A stretch of DNA of 64,000 nucleotides from Mesobacillus jeotgali (GTDB lineage Bacteria; Bacillota; Bacilli; Bacillales; Cytobacillaceae): contig NZ_CP134494.1 in assembly GCF_031759225.1 (NCBI RefSeq), positions 3,222,501-3,286,500 on the forward strand, in the 5' to 3' direction. The notes beneath the pieces are model-generated. The model did no database searches, was not told where the DNA came from, and was given only the letters and a program-made list of their open reading frames with translations. This document shows positions 1-8,133 of the stretch, piece after piece. The position numbers were made by a program, and so were the translations under genes. Position 1 is the stretch's first letter; every line of letters starts with the position of its first letter.

Positions 1-512
1 GAAATTTCACGTTAATTTTTGACCCCACCGGTGCAATTGATCAAGGTGAGTTGACTGGGATGAATGCGAATGTTGCAATGCTTAAGGAAGAAATCGTTCT
101 TGCTGCCGGCGGAGAAACCAATGCTGTTCCTTACTCTCTGTTCTCTAGTGAAATGATGACAAAGGATGACCTCATTTCGCTTGTCGATACAGCTGAATCT
201 TCCCTTCCCGTGTTGCTCGGCTTATTGTTTATTGTCGTCTATGTTTTTTCAAGCGGGATGAAATTCATTGAGGTATCTTTACTAGCACTATTTGGTCTTC
301 TTTTAAAAAACCTTGCTGGCAGAAAGCTGCAATACAGACATCTATGGAGAATGGCCGCATATAGTACAACACTCCCTACCATATTTTTTACGATTATGGC
401 ATTTTTAAAAACAGAAGTGCCCTTCAGTTTCTCTGTCAATTGGTTTGTTGCTTCCATGATGCTGCTATTAGCCATTAAAGAAATACCAGCAAAGAACCCT
501 ACGGAAAGTTAA
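1..512 (+). CDS. yqgB: DUF1189 family membrane protein, C-terminal part (YqgB-like); 5' end outside window
   Basis: The reading frame is open from base 3 and the gene enters the window already in progress, so the N-terminus is missing. An in-frame TTG at base 51 is internal, because conserved-looking sequence (FDPTG) precedes it. The visible 169 residues end in four hydrophobic stretches (around LLGLLFIVVYVF, VSLLALFGLLL, TLPTIFFTIMAFL and SMMLLLAI), indicating an integral membrane protein. DUF1189 proteins are multi-pass membrane proteins of unknown function; in B. subtilis yqgB lies just beyond yqfZ-ispG, which matches this position. The family call comes from the sequence pattern plus synteny, and the symbol is by position. 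Confidence 0.7.
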   Translation, partial: NFTLIFDPTGAIDQGELTGMNANVAMLKEEIVLAAGGETNAVPYSLFSSEMMTKDDLISLVDTAESSLPVLLGLLFIVVYVFSSGMKFIEVSLLALFGLLLKNLAGRKLQYRHLWRMAAYSTTLPTIFFTIMAFLKTEVPFSFSVNWFVASMMLLLAIKEIPAKNPTES

Positions 513-538
513 AAATGCGCCTCTGGCGCATTTTTTTG
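511..538 (+). terminator. Intrinsic terminator after the DUF1189 gene
   Basis: An eight-base-pair stem (AATGCGCC pairing with GGCGCATT) with a three-base loop is followed by seven T residues, directly after the stop codon. The next roughly 250 bases, up to yqfZ, contain no convincing gene. Confidence 0.85.
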
Positions 539-789
539 TTTATGCCTTTGTATATGCTTTTCTCTCTTTCACCCCTTATTCACCTTCATAAACAAAGGGT
601 TTTCCCGCACCTGATTGTGGCGGCGTAATTGCGCTAACGAAATGAGCCTACCAATGAAGTCTCTCAACTAGAATGCCTCCTACTTTTCCAATTTTCTCTT
701 TAAAAACTTTCATTTTTTCTATCAAAAGGTTCTGAACTCTATTTCAGCTTCATAAATATTGATATAAGCAATAAAGGAGGAAGGCTCCT

Positions 790-1140
790 ATGAAAAAACT
801 GGCAGGTTTATTTCTTTTCTTGATCATAGCTTACGCAGTCTACAATGATTTAAGTATAGGGACACTTCCAGCGGCAAAAATGCAGGATTCTGAAATAACG
901 ACAACACAAAAGGCAGAGAAGGCAGAAGTACAGACCACACAGGAGATACCTTTTTTTGAGCATGAAGTGCTGCCTGGTGATACGGTTCTATCTGTAATTG
1001 ACAGTTATTTGGACAGTCCACTTGACGTCCCCGTCTCACAAGCGGTGGAGGATTTCAAAAAGCTAAACAATGGAACAGATCCCCAAAAAATCAAGTTCGG
1101 AAACATCTATAAATTCCCGGACTACAGCAGCCAAAATTAG
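790..1140 (+). CDS. yqfZ: LysM-like exported protein YqfZ
   Basis: A 116-residue protein with an N-terminal hydrophobic segment (LAGLFLFLIIAYAVY, residues 4-18) acting as signal or anchor. A low-complexity Thr/Glu/Lys linker follows. The C-terminal half (from about residue 55, HEVLPGDTVLSV...) resembles a LysM peptidoglycan-binding module. YqfZ of B. subtilis is a small sporulation-associated protein upstream of ispG, and the synteny is exact here. The start ATG has a strong ribosome-binding site (AAAGGAGGAAGG). Location outside the membrane, near cortex or wall, is inferred from the domain pattern. Confidence 0.8.
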   Translation: MKKLAGLFLFLIIAYAVYNDLSIGTLPAAKMQDSEITTTQKAEKAEVQTTQEIPFFEHEVLPGDTVLSVIDSYLDSPLDVPVSQAVEDFKKLNNGTDPQKIKFGNIYKFPDYSSQN

Positions 1141-1257
1141 CAAAGGCTAACAATTGAAGTCTTTCCTTGTCAATTTGAGCAAAAGATTGATAAAATGGGG
1201 TTATGCAACTTTAGGAACATTTTCATGAATTCCATTTTTCAAAGGAGCGAATCACTG

Positions 1258-2355
1258 TTGAGTGAAATTATACATCGTACCAAAACCCGCCCAATTAAGG
1301 TAGGGAATTTAACCATTGGAGGCAACAATGAAGTTGTCATCCAGAGTATGACGACAACCAAGACGCATGATGTTGAAGCGACCGTCGCTGAAATCAAGCG
1401 CCTTGAAGAAGCGGGCTGCCAGATTGTCCGTGTTGCATGTCCGGACGAAAGAGCAGCAAATGCTATATCTGAAATCAAAAAAAGAATTAACATACCTCTT
1501 GTTGTAGATATCCATTTTGATTACCGCCTTGCGCTTAAAGCGATTGAGGGCGGAGCTGATAAAATCAGGATCAATCCTGGAAATATCGGCAAGCGGGAGA
1601 AGGTAGAGGCTGTCGTAAAGGCGGCAAAAGAGCGTGGTATTCCGATTCGAATCGGTGTAAACGCAGGCTCTCTTGAAAGAAGGATCCTCGAAAAATATGG
1701 CTACCCTACAGCGGATGGCATGGTAGAAAGTGCCTTGCACCATATTAAAATCCTTGAGGACCTTGACTTCCACAATATCATCGTGTCAATGAAGGCTTCT
1801 GATGTAAACCTGGCGATTGAAGCATATGAAAAAGCAGCAAAGGCTTTTGATTATCCGCTTCATCTGGGGATCACGGAGTCAGGGACTTTATTCGCAGGAA
1901 CTGTGAAAAGTGCTGCTGGCCTTGGAGCGATTCTCAGCAAAGGAATCGGAAACACTGTCAGGGTATCATTAAGCGCTGATCCAGTGGAGGAAGTCAAGGT
2001 AGCGAGAGAATTGTTAAAGTCATTCGGCCTTGCAGCCAATGCTGCAACATTGATTTCTTGCCCGACATGCGGACGAATTGAAATCGATTTGATCAGCATT
2101 GCCAATGAAGTGGAAGAGTATATCTCAAAGATTAAGGCGCCGATCAAGGTAGCCGTCCTTGGATGTGCTGTTAACGGCCCAGGCGAAGCACGTGAAGCCG
2201 ATATCGGCATTGCAGGAGCAAGAGGAGAGGGACTTCTTTTCAGAAAAGGAGAGATTGTCCGTAAAGTGCCTGAAGAAACAATGGTTGAAGAACTTAAGAA
2301 GGAAATCGATAAAATTGCTGAGGAAAAGATCCGTGAAGCTGCTCTCCAGCAATAA
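1258..2355 (+). CDS. ispG: 4-hydroxy-3-methylbut-2-en-1-yl diphosphate synthase (flavodoxin), IspG/GcpE
   Basis: The penultimate enzyme of the MEP isoprenoid pathway. It reduces MEcPP to HMBPP with a [4Fe-4S] cluster, and is cytosolic. The frame is open further upstream (from 1195), but TTG at 1258 is preferred. It sits 10 bases after AAAGGAG and gives an N-terminus ([15 protein letters not shown] type) matching the family, 365 residues. The TIM-barrel part is followed by the C-terminal Fe-S part with Cys residues in SCPTCGR and in [11 protein letters not shown]. The neighbour ispH (11583-12536) encodes the next step. Transcription probably ends at the hairpin just downstream. Confidence 0.96.
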   Translation: MSEIIHRTKTRPIKVGNLTIGGNNEVVIQSMTTTKTHDVEATVAEIKRLEEAGCQIVRVACPDERAANAISEIKKRINIPLVVDIHFDYRLALKAIEGGADKIRINPGNIGKREKVEAVVKAAKERGIPIRIGVNAGSLERRILEKYGYPTADGMVESALHHIKILEDLDFHNIIVSMKASDVNLAIEAYEKAAKAFDYPLHLGITESGTLFAGTVKSAAGLGAILSKGIGNTVRVSLSADPVEEVKVARELLKSFGLAANAATLISCPTCGRIEIDLISIANEVEEYISKIKAPIKVAVLGCAVNGPGEAREADIGIAGARGEGLLFRKGEIVRKVPEETMVEELKKEIDKIAEEKIREAALQQ

Positions 2356-2361
2356 ACAAAC

Positions 2362-2398
2362 AAAATGCCCGGGAAATCAATCCCCGGGCATTTTTTTG
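2362..2398 (+). terminator. Intrinsic terminator after ispG
   Basis: A GC-rich stem (AATGCCCGGG pairing with CCCGGGCATT) with an eight-base loop is followed by seven T residues. The convergent gene at 2419 starts its 3' end just beyond. Confidence 0.9.
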
Positions 2399-2418
2399 TT
2401 GGCACTCTATATTCACCG

Positions 2419-2964
2419 TCAGAAGAACGGCAAGATAAAGATGCCGACTAAGATTGAAATTGTCCCGATCCCAATGGCCCAGGTTCCGATAGAGGAGCCT
2501 CTTCTGCGAGCCATGAAACCAAGGACAATTCCTGCTGCTCCAAAAAGAACAGGTAAAATAAACAGCGACAAGATCGATAGAGCAAGAGCTGAGTATGCGA
2601 GCCCTCGTCCTCCAGTTGTACTTTCCTCTTCTGACCTTCTGGTAATCGCAGGTGGGGCAGGAGCAGCAATTTCGGCAGCTGTTTCTTCCTGGTATTGTCC
2701 AGGCCGGGCAATGGCTGTCATCTCCTGATAGTGCTCATCACGGCCAGGTCCAGCGATTGCCGTCATTTCCTGATAGTGTTCCTCGCGTTCAGGTCCAGCT
2801 ATCGCGGTCATCTCCTGGTAATGCTCATCACGTGCAGGAGAGTACAGTTCTGTTGCTGTTTCTTCCTGGTATATTTCATCACGCGCATCCCTGATCGTGA
2901 TGACATCCTGCTTAGGTTCAGTGATATATTCGGTACCTCTCTGTTTTCGTTCTTGGTCTGCCAC
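2419..2964 (-). CDS. yqfX: Membrane protein with 15-residue tandem repeats (YqfX-like)
   Basis: A 181-residue protein starting at GTG (2964), preceded by GCGAGGGAT. The soluble N-terminal half holds three near-identical 15-residue repeats (R-D/E-E-H-Y-Q-E-M-T-A-I-A-G/R-P, residues about 45-89). Diverged copies flank them on both sides (RDEIYQEETATEL before, QYQEETAAEI after). The C-terminal third has hydrophobic segments (about 120-147 and 160-181) with small-residue-rich helices and a GFMARRRG turn. The position between yqfW and ispG equals B. subtilis yqfX, a small uncharacterised membrane protein. The repeat block is acidic and tyrosine-bearing. Function unknown; the symbol rests on synteny and the membrane tail. 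Confidence 0.65.
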   Translation of the reverse strand: MADQERKQRGTEYITEPKQDVITIRDARDEIYQEETATELYSPARDEHYQEMTAIAGPEREEHYQEMTAIAGPGRDEHYQEMTAIARPGQYQEETAAEIAAPAPPAITRRSEEESTTGGRGLAYSALALSILSLFILPVLFGAAGIVLGFMARRRGSSIGTWAIGIGTISILVGIFILPFF

Positions 2965-3124
2965 TTTAATCCCTCGCTTTCTTAAGTGGAGCATTTATTA
3001 TTGTTTACGAGGAGCGAGGATTTCATCATGGCAATGTTTGACTAAATGTTGAGAAAGTAAATCTTTTGTGGACTATCCATCTTTGGTAAGATGAAAGAAA
3101 GAAGAATGTTTAAGGAGAAGATTG

Positions 3125-3694
3125 ATGAAAAAACGTTTTGGCATAGATATTGACGGTACAGTCACTTGTCCCACTACATTTGTACCTTATTTAAATGAAG
3201 GATTCGATTTGAATATTACACTGGATGATATCAAGCAATATGATTTTATGCCCCTGGTATCAGTTTCCGAAAAAGAATTCGCAGCCTGGTTCAAAAAAAT
3301 GGAACCTGTCATTTATTCTAAATCTCCGTTAGCAGAAGGAGCCAAAGATATTTTAAAGAGCTGGGAGAATGAGCATGAACTATATTTTATCAGTGCAAGA
3401 GGCAGACATTTACTCGACCTGACGAAAGAATGGTTCAGCGCCAATGAACTTAAATATCATGACATCCACCTGATTGGCTCACATGATAAAATCGAGGCAG
3501 CCCGCAAATACGAAGTGGATATATTCTTCGAAGATAAACACGATAATGCAGTCAACCTTCATGAAGAATTAAGTATCCCCGTTATCCTTTTCAACACTCC
3601 TTATAACCAGGAACCGATTCCTGATGGAGTAATTCGCGTCAATAACTGGCAGGAAGCAAATGAATGGGTGGAATATTGGTATAAAAATAGTTAA
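3125..3694 (+). CDS. yqfW: HAD-superfamily 5'-nucleotidase-like phosphatase YqfW
   Basis: A 189-residue protein starting at ATG 3125, after TAAGGAG. The N-terminus FGIDIDGTVT carries the HAD catalytic DxDGT nucleophile motif. Motif II is FISARG, and the acidic motif near the C-terminus is VDIFFEDKHDNA. This set and the length are those of the 5'(3')-deoxyribonucleotidase-like NT5C family. Substrate is not determinable from sequence. It is followed by its own terminator and faces zur convergently, as in the B. subtilis arrangement. Confidence 0.82.
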   Translation: MKKRFGIDIDGTVTCPTTFVPYLNEGFDLNITLDDIKQYDFMPLVSVSEKEFAAWFKKMEPVIYSKSPLAEGAKDILKSWENEHELYFISARGRHLLDLTKEWFSANELKYHDIHLIGSHDKIEAARKYEVDIFFEDKHDNAVNLHEELSIPVILFNTPYNQEPIPDGVIRVNNWQEANEWVEYWYKNS

Positions 3695-3722
3695 AACGGC
3701 CATTTGCATGGCCGTTTTTTAA
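3692..3722. terminator. Terminator between convergent yqfW and zur
   Basis: AAAACGGCCAT pairs with ATGGCCGTTTT around a four-base loop, followed by T residues on the plus strand. The A-run on the other side could let it serve zur on the minus strand too. Confidence 0.85.
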
Positions 3723-3739
3723 TATTTCTTACTAATGAG

Positions 3740-4153
3740 TTATTGTACGCAATCAGGGCATCGTCCATATATTTCGAACTTATGTCCAGATATATCATAG
3801 CCTTTGAAGCTTGACTCGATATTCCTCATTGGACAGGTTTCGATTTCCTTCGTTTTGCCGCAGTCAAGACAAATGAAGTGGTGATGATGCTCTTTATGTG
3901 AGCAGGTGAAGCGGAAATGCTTTTCACCAGATAGCTCTGTCATTTCGAGGATTCCCAGTTCGGCAAAAACGCTTAAATTGCGGTAGATGGTATCGAAGCT
4001 AAGGCCTGGATAATTTCCCTTCATCTGTTCAAGTACATCACGAGCAGTCAAATATTTGTCATTATCCGAGAACAGCTGGAGCATATCCTCACGTTTACCG
4101 GTATGTTTGTAACCCTGTTCCTTCAACAGGTTCATTGCTTCATTCACATTCAT
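3740..4153 (-). CDS. zur: Fur-family zinc-responsive repressor Zur
   Basis: A 137-residue Fur-family protein. The N-terminal winged helix (about 1-80) is followed by the HHHH segment and a dimerisation domain. It has the two CxxC structural zinc motifs, CLDCG (around residue 95) and CPDC (132-135). Synteny with B. subtilis yqfV and linkage to a zinc ABC importer favour Zur over Fur or PerR. It lies 12 bases downstream of the permease gene and is probably cotranscribed with znuCB from the promoter at about 5840. That would make it autoregulated through the Zur box at 5807-5827. Confidence 0.9.
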   Translation of the reverse strand: MNVNEAMNLLKEQGYKHTGKREDMLQLFSDNDKYLTARDVLEQMKGNYPGLSFDTIYRNLSVFAELGILEMTELSGEKHFRFTCSHKEHHHHFICLDCGKTKEIETCPMRNIESSFKGYDISGHKFEIYGRCPDCVQ

Positions 4154-4165
4154 GAAATCACCCCA

Positions 4166-5008
4166 TTAAATGGATCTTGTTGCTGCACGTTTTTTTAGCC
4201 AAATCGCCAGCACAAGGATGAGTACTGCTATCATCACAATCGTTCCGCCTGGAGCAAGGTCCAGATAATATGACAGGAACAAGCCACCCAATACTGATAC
4301 CTCACCAAATAGGATGGAGTAGAAAATGGTTTGCTTGAAGCCCTTCGCGAAACGGATGCTCGCAGCAACTGGCAGTGTCATCAGGGAAGAGACCAGCAAG
4401 ATACCCACAATTCTCATTGATGCGGCAATCACCAATGCCACCATGACGATGAAAATAAAGTGAAGGGTCTTTGCGGCAATTCCTGTTGCCCTCGCATATT
4501 CCTCATCAAATGATAATAGGAAAAGTTCTTTATACAATAATACAACAAGCGCTATGACCAGGATGCTGATAATGAGGATTGTCCATAGATCAGCCCTGCT
4601 TACTGCGCTCACGCTGCCGAATAAATAACTGAACAAATCTGTATTGAAGCCATCAGCTAGCGAAATGAATATAACCCCAAGCCCGATTCCCCCGGACAGG
4701 ATGATAGGGATTGCTAATTCCTGGTAATGTTTATATACTGAACGCAGCTTTTCAATGAACAATGAGCCGCCGACTGAGAAAGCCATCCCCATGTAGAGCG
4801 GGTTCAGGCCACTGAACATCATGAATTTTTTCTCGAGCAGCAGACTCGCTGCGATTCCCGCCAATGTAACATGACTAAGGGCATCAGCTATAAGCGAAAG
4901 CCTTCTGACTACGATAAAGACACCGAGAAGCGGAGCAATGATTCCAATGATCATACCTGTCAAAAAAGCATTCTGCAAAAATTCATATTGCAACAATCCG
5001 CTAATCAT
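4166..5008 (-). CDS. znuB: Zinc ABC transporter permease (ZnuB/AdcB family)
   Basis: A 280-residue polytopic permease of the ABC-3 family with about eight hydrophobic segments, for example GMIIGIIAPLLGVFIVV with the ABC-3 hallmark RRLSLIADALSHVTLAGIA immediately after. ATG 5008 is chosen because GGAGGAGGG lies seven bases upstream; the frame itself extends to 5041. It overlaps the ATPase gene by eight bases, indicating translational coupling. No substrate-binding protein (ZnuA) is encoded here, so that component must lie elsewhere. Confidence 0.9.
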   Translation of the reverse strand: MISGLLQYEFLQNAFLTGMIIGIIAPLLGVFIVVRRLSLIADALSHVTLAGIAASLLLEKKFMMFSGLNPLYMGMAFSVGGSLFIEKLRSVYKHYQELAIPIILSGGIGLGVIFISLADGFNTDLFSYLFGSVSAVSRADLWTILIISILVIALVVLLYKELFLLSFDEEYARATGIAAKTLHFIFIVMVALVIAASMRIVGILLVSSLMTLPVAASIRFAKGFKQTIFYSILFGEVSVLGGLFLSYYLDLAPGGTIVMIAVLILVLAIWLKKRAATRSI

Positions 5009-5792
5009 GAAGGTGCCCTCCTCCGTGATGGTGGTGATCATGTGTCAAAACATGGACATCATGGCCATAAATCTCTGAAACCTCATTAATTTTCAGCTGT
5101 TCGAATTCTTCAGCGCTTCCGTGGAAATGCATGTTTTTATTCAGACAGGCTACATTAGTGACCTTTTCTGAGATTGCACCTATATCATGAGTGACCAATA
5201 GCAAAGTGATCCCTTTTTCTTTATTGAGTATTTCGAGCATTCCGTAAAAAGAGTTGACGTTCTGAACGTCTACACCTACCGTTGGTTCATCCAAAATCAG
5301 CAATTCAGGTTCACTAACCAGCGCCCTTGCAATGAACACACGTTGCTGCTGGCCGCCAGATAGCTCTCCAATATTCCTGTCAAAAAATTTCGCCATCCCC
5401 ACTGACTCGATAGCTTGATTTATTCTTGCATGATCACTTTTCTTTAAAAAGTTGAAAAGACCCAGCTTCTTCGTCAGTCCACTGGCCACGACCTCAAAAA
5501 CAGTAGCAGGGAAGCCTGTGTTGAAAGAATTGGCCTTCTGGGAAACGAAGCCGATTTTATGCTGGTCCTTAAATTTGCTGATATCATGTCCAAACAGGGA
5601 GATCGTGCCTTGCTGCGGCTTGATCAGTCCCAGCATCAGCTTAAGCAGTGTCGACTTGCCCGAACCATTGGGACCGACAATCGCTAAAAAACTTCCCTTT
5701 TGAATAGACAGATTTATATTTTCAAGAACATTTTCTTTATCATAACGATAATAAAGATCCTGTACCTGGACGATGTAATTATTAGAGTCCAT
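5001..5792 (-). CDS. znuC: Zinc ABC transporter ATP-binding protein (ZnuC/AdcC family) with His-rich tail
   Basis: A 263-residue ATPase with Walker A GPNGSGKST (about residue 40), signature LSGGQQQR, Walker B LLILDEPTVGVD and switch-region VTHD. The C-terminus ends in a run of His residues (HDHHHHGGGHLHD), typical of zinc-family ATPases and probably metal-binding. ATG 5792 is preferred over the upstream ATG at 5819, which lies inside the operator region. It is the first gene of a znuC-znuB-zur operon. Confidence 0.92.
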   Translation of the reverse strand: MDSNNYIVQVQDLYYRYDKENVLENINLSIQKGSFLAIVGPNGSGKSTLLKLMLGLIKPQQGTISLFGHDISKFKDQHKIGFVSQKANSFNTGFPATVFEVVASGLTKKLGLFNFLKKSDHARINQAIESVGMAKFFDRNIGELSGGQQQRVFIARALVSEPELLILDEPTVGVDVQNVNSFYGMLEILNKEKGITLLLVTHDIGAISEKVTNVACLNKNMHFHGSAEEFEQLKINEVSEIYGHDVHVLTHDHHHHGGGHLHD

Positions 5793-5806
5793 TTTTATCA
5801 CCCGAA

Positions 5807-5827
5807 AAATAAGAATCATTCCGATTT
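5807..5827 (-). promoter_or_regulatory. Probable Zur operator
   Basis: On the minus strand AAATCGGAAT, one base, ATTCTTATTT: an imperfect palindrome (8 of 10 positions symmetric). It differs from the remembered B. subtilis Zur consensus (AAATCGTAAT-N-ATTACGATTT) at only a few positions. It lies just downstream of the -10 element and 15 bases ahead of the znuC start, where a repressor would block transcription. Confidence 0.75.
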
Positions 5828-5836
5828 ACCTTTAGT

Positions 5837-5865
5837 AGTATATCTCTTACAGACCATATTGTAAA
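5837..5865 (-). promoter_or_regulatory. Sigma-A promoter of znuC-znuB-zur
   Basis: TTTACA (5865-5860), 17 bases, TATACT (5842-5837) on the minus strand. The Zur box begins about 10 bases after the -10 element. Confidence 0.7.
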
Positions 5866-5936
5866 CAAAAGAACTCAAGAAAATTGTCACGAATCCCGAA
5901 TTGGGCACATACCCTACTATGAAGGAGTGATGATCT

Positions 5937-6191
5937 TTGGCTATTTTTGAAAATATCATTAATCACAAAATAGGCAATATTACGGCTGATGAACTGCTGA
6001 AGTATGCAAAGCAATTCAACATCTCCATAACCAGGCCACAAGCAGAGAAAATCGCCGGATACCTAAAAGGCAAAAAAGTGAACATCTTTATTGATTCAGA
6101 AAGAACCGCCCTGATCAAACAAATTGCCAGAATCACCAGCCCTGAAACAGCAAAAGAAGTCAACAAGCTGTTTGTTAAATTCACTAAATAA
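5937..6191 (+). CDS. yqfT: DUF2624 family protein YqfT
   Basis: An 84-residue soluble protein, start TTG at 5937 preceded by AAGGAGTGAT. Composition is basic and helical; no catalytic motif or membrane segment is visible. Length and sequence (ITADELLKYAKQFNISIT...) match the DUF2624/YqfT family found next to nfo in Bacillus. Function unknown. It is separated from nfo here by the insertion sequence at 6.2-8.2 kb. Confidence 0.75.
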   Translation: MAIFENIINHKIGNITADELLKYAKQFNISITRPQAEKIAGYLKGKKVNIFIDSERTALIKQIARITSPETAKEVNKLFVKFTK

Positions 6192-6198
6192 GACATGT

Positions 6199-6250
6199 GA
6201 GGCTGACTCAAAAGGTTGAATAAATTCGACCTGAGAGTCGCCTCTTTTAC
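6199..6250 (+). terminator. Hairpin at left edge of the IS region, possible yqfT terminator
   Basis: GAGGCTGACTC pairs imperfectly with GAGTCGCCTC (one bulged base), with an inner GGT/ACC pair, and is followed by TTTTACTTTTT. It starts eight bases after yqfT. It may be either a terminator or the folded end of the insertion sequence. Confidence 0.55.
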
Positions 6251-6317
6251 TTTTTATCTAATTTATGGGTTTGGATTTGATGGATTTATAAGGAAAGAGG
6301 GATATTCCTCCCCTTAG

Positions 6318-7871
6318 TTACCCTAATTTATGTTCGCTTTCCTTGTTGGCTGCCCACTTCAAAAGATTGTGTGCAGCGCAAATAAGACCCCAATCCGTGG
6401 TATTTTTGGAGAGGCCTCTTAACCCAAATCTTTTAAACCCTCGATTGTGTTTAATCTGCCCAAATACTGGCTCGACATCTATTTTTCTCTGCCTGTATCT
6501 TTGGCTTCCTTCTTCCGCAGCCAAGCGTTCCCGAACTTCTTTTCGTTGTTGTTGGTTTTTCACTGAGACCTGTACGGTCTTTGTATTTTTGTCTTTGGCA
6601 CAGGTTGTTTGGAATGGACAGTTCATACAATCGGTACAGCGGTACGTGCGCTTCACGGAATCGTAACCGTTGTCGGACTTTCTTTGACTCTCATACTGGA
6701 AAACCAGGCGTTTTCCGTTTGCACAAATCCATTCATCTAGCTCTTCGTCATACTCCATATTTTCAACTCGGCCAATTTGTTCCTTCCATGCCTTTGTCTG
6801 TTCCTTGTCAAAAGTATTGTATTTAATGTACGCTTCTATTTCCTGTTCTTCACAATGTGCATAGTTCTCTTCGCTTCCATAACCAGAGTCGGCAATAACG
6901 GCCTTTGGCTTCGGGCGGTTATGTTTTTCCAAAAGTTCAAGATGGGGAATCATGCATCCAGGATCTCCAGCCCGTTGATGGAGGCTGAAGTTGGTGATGA
7001 ACTGATTTTCTGTTCCAATCTGAACATTATATCCAGGCTTTAACTGCCCGTTCATCATGTGGTCCTCTTTCATTCGCATAAAAGTGGCATCGGTATCCGT
7101 CTTAGAAAAGCTGTTTCTCTCTCCAAAAGTCTGTTTCTGAAGTTCATACTTCTGCTTTCGAGGTAGAAGGTCTTTTTCCAGTTGGCGCTTTGCCTTCTTT
7201 AAAGGTTTGTTTTTTGGATCCTGTTCCAGTCTCTCTTCCAGCTTTTTAATGGTTTCTTCAATTTTTGCAGAAGAGATGGGTGTCTCTTCGAGCTTTTCCT
7301 GAAAATCTTGTTCCCTTTCTGCTTCTTCATCTTCTTTGGTGATTTGTTCAATCCCAAAGACAATCTGGCGGAATTTCTCGTCCAACTTTTTATCGTATTT
7401 TTCAGTGGACTTCTTCCAAACAAAAGTATACTTGTTGGCGTTTGCCTCCAATTTGGTCCCATCCAGGAAATAGTCTTCTAGCTTCACAAGTCCTTCCTCC
7501 CGAAGGAGGTCGACTATGGAAAAGAACGTCTCATAGATGACATCTTTCATGCGTTCGGAACGGAAACGGTTGATGGTACGAAAATCAGGCTTCTGTTCGC
7601 CGGAGAGCCACATGAACATAATATTCTCTGTTAGCTGTTTCGCGATTTGTCGAGAGGAATAAATACGGTTGGCATATGCATAAAGAATGACTTTTAACAT
7701 CATTTGAGGATGGTAAGGCGGCCGTCCTCCACCAGGATAAAGAGAGAGAAAGATATTGGGGTTCATCTGGTCGACGGCAAAATCAATCAATCGAACAAGG
7801 TGCTGTTGAGGAATCAAAACTTGAATGTCCATTGGAAGGGTCAATTGGTTTGTGTTATAATTTTTATACAA
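6318..7871 (-). CDS. IS1182 family transposase
   Basis: A 517-residue transposase with an N-terminal DUF772-like domain (PGGGRPPYHPQMMLKVILYAY, residues about 46-66) and a basic coiled middle region. DDE-type catalytic blocks include FLDGTKLEANANKY, VIADSGYGSEENY and the C-terminal DVEPVFGQIKHNRGF. A cysteine-containing insert (CTDCMNCPFQTTC) is present. No frameshift or stop interrupts it, so it could be active. The start is TTG at 7871 with AAAAGGAGAG upstream. Orientation is opposite to yqfT, and it is not part of a host operon. Confidence 0.92.
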   Translation of the reverse strand: MYKNYNTNQLTLPMDIQVLIPQQHLVRLIDFAVDQMNPNIFLSLYPGGGRPPYHPQMMLKVILYAYANRIYSSRQIAKQLTENIMFMWLSGEQKPDFRTINRFRSERMKDVIYETFFSIVDLLREEGLVKLEDYFLDGTKLEANANKYTFVWKKSTEKYDKKLDEKFRQIVFGIEQITKEDEEAEREQDFQEKLEETPISSAKIEETIKKLEERLEQDPKNKPLKKAKRQLEKDLLPRKQKYELQKQTFGERNSFSKTDTDATFMRMKEDHMMNGQLKPGYNVQIGTENQFITNFSLHQRAGDPGCMIPHLELLEKHNRPKPKAVIADSGYGSEENYAHCEEQEIEAYIKYNTFDKEQTKAWKEQIGRVENMEYDEELDEWICANGKRLVFQYESQRKSDNGYDSVKRTYRCTDCMNCPFQTTCAKDKNTKTVQVSVKNQQQRKEVRERLAAEEGSQRYRQRKIDVEPVFGQIKHNRGFKRFGLRGLSKNTTDWGLICAAHNLLKWAANKESEHKLG

Positions 7872-7971
7872 GAAAATCTCTCCTTTTGTATAGTTGGTTG
7901 TGGTGACTTAATTATAACAAAAGAGGTTTTTCTTGTATTTTTTTGCACAAAAAATGAATTTAGAAACCTGA

Positions 7972-8101
7972 GTTGATTGGAGTGGAAGGCGCGTAGACTC
8001 CTGCGGGCGCAGCTGGTCAGGTGAGACCCCGCAAGAGCGAAGCGATGAGGAGGCTCAGCGCCAGCCCCGCGGAAAGCGAAGCGCCTGGAACGGAAATCAA
8101 C
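7972..8101 (+). repeat. Intergenic repeat family A, copy 1 (130 bp)
   Basis: A GC-rich block bounded by GTTGATTGGAGTGGAAGGCG at the left and GCGCCTGGAACGGAAATCAAC-type sequence at the right, so its ends are imperfect inverted repeats (GTTGATT...AATCAAC). The interior carries further complementary segments (CTCCTGCGGG, GACCCCGC, GAGGAGGCTC), suggesting strong folding. A second, longer copy in the opposite orientation lies at 43934-44123. It codes for nothing recognisable. Confidence 0.85.
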
Positions 8102-8133
8102 GGACCATTTTTACAAGTAGTCTCAAAAATAAA

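Noticed and set aside
2159..2728. Plus-strand open frame of 189 codons running from ispG into the next gene
   Set aside because: It overlaps the conserved end of IspG in another frame, crosses a terminator and is antisense to the YqfX-like gene.
6318..7871. Transposase as a pseudogene
   Set aside because: The frame is uninterrupted over 517 codons, with all recognisable catalytic blocks and a good start signal.
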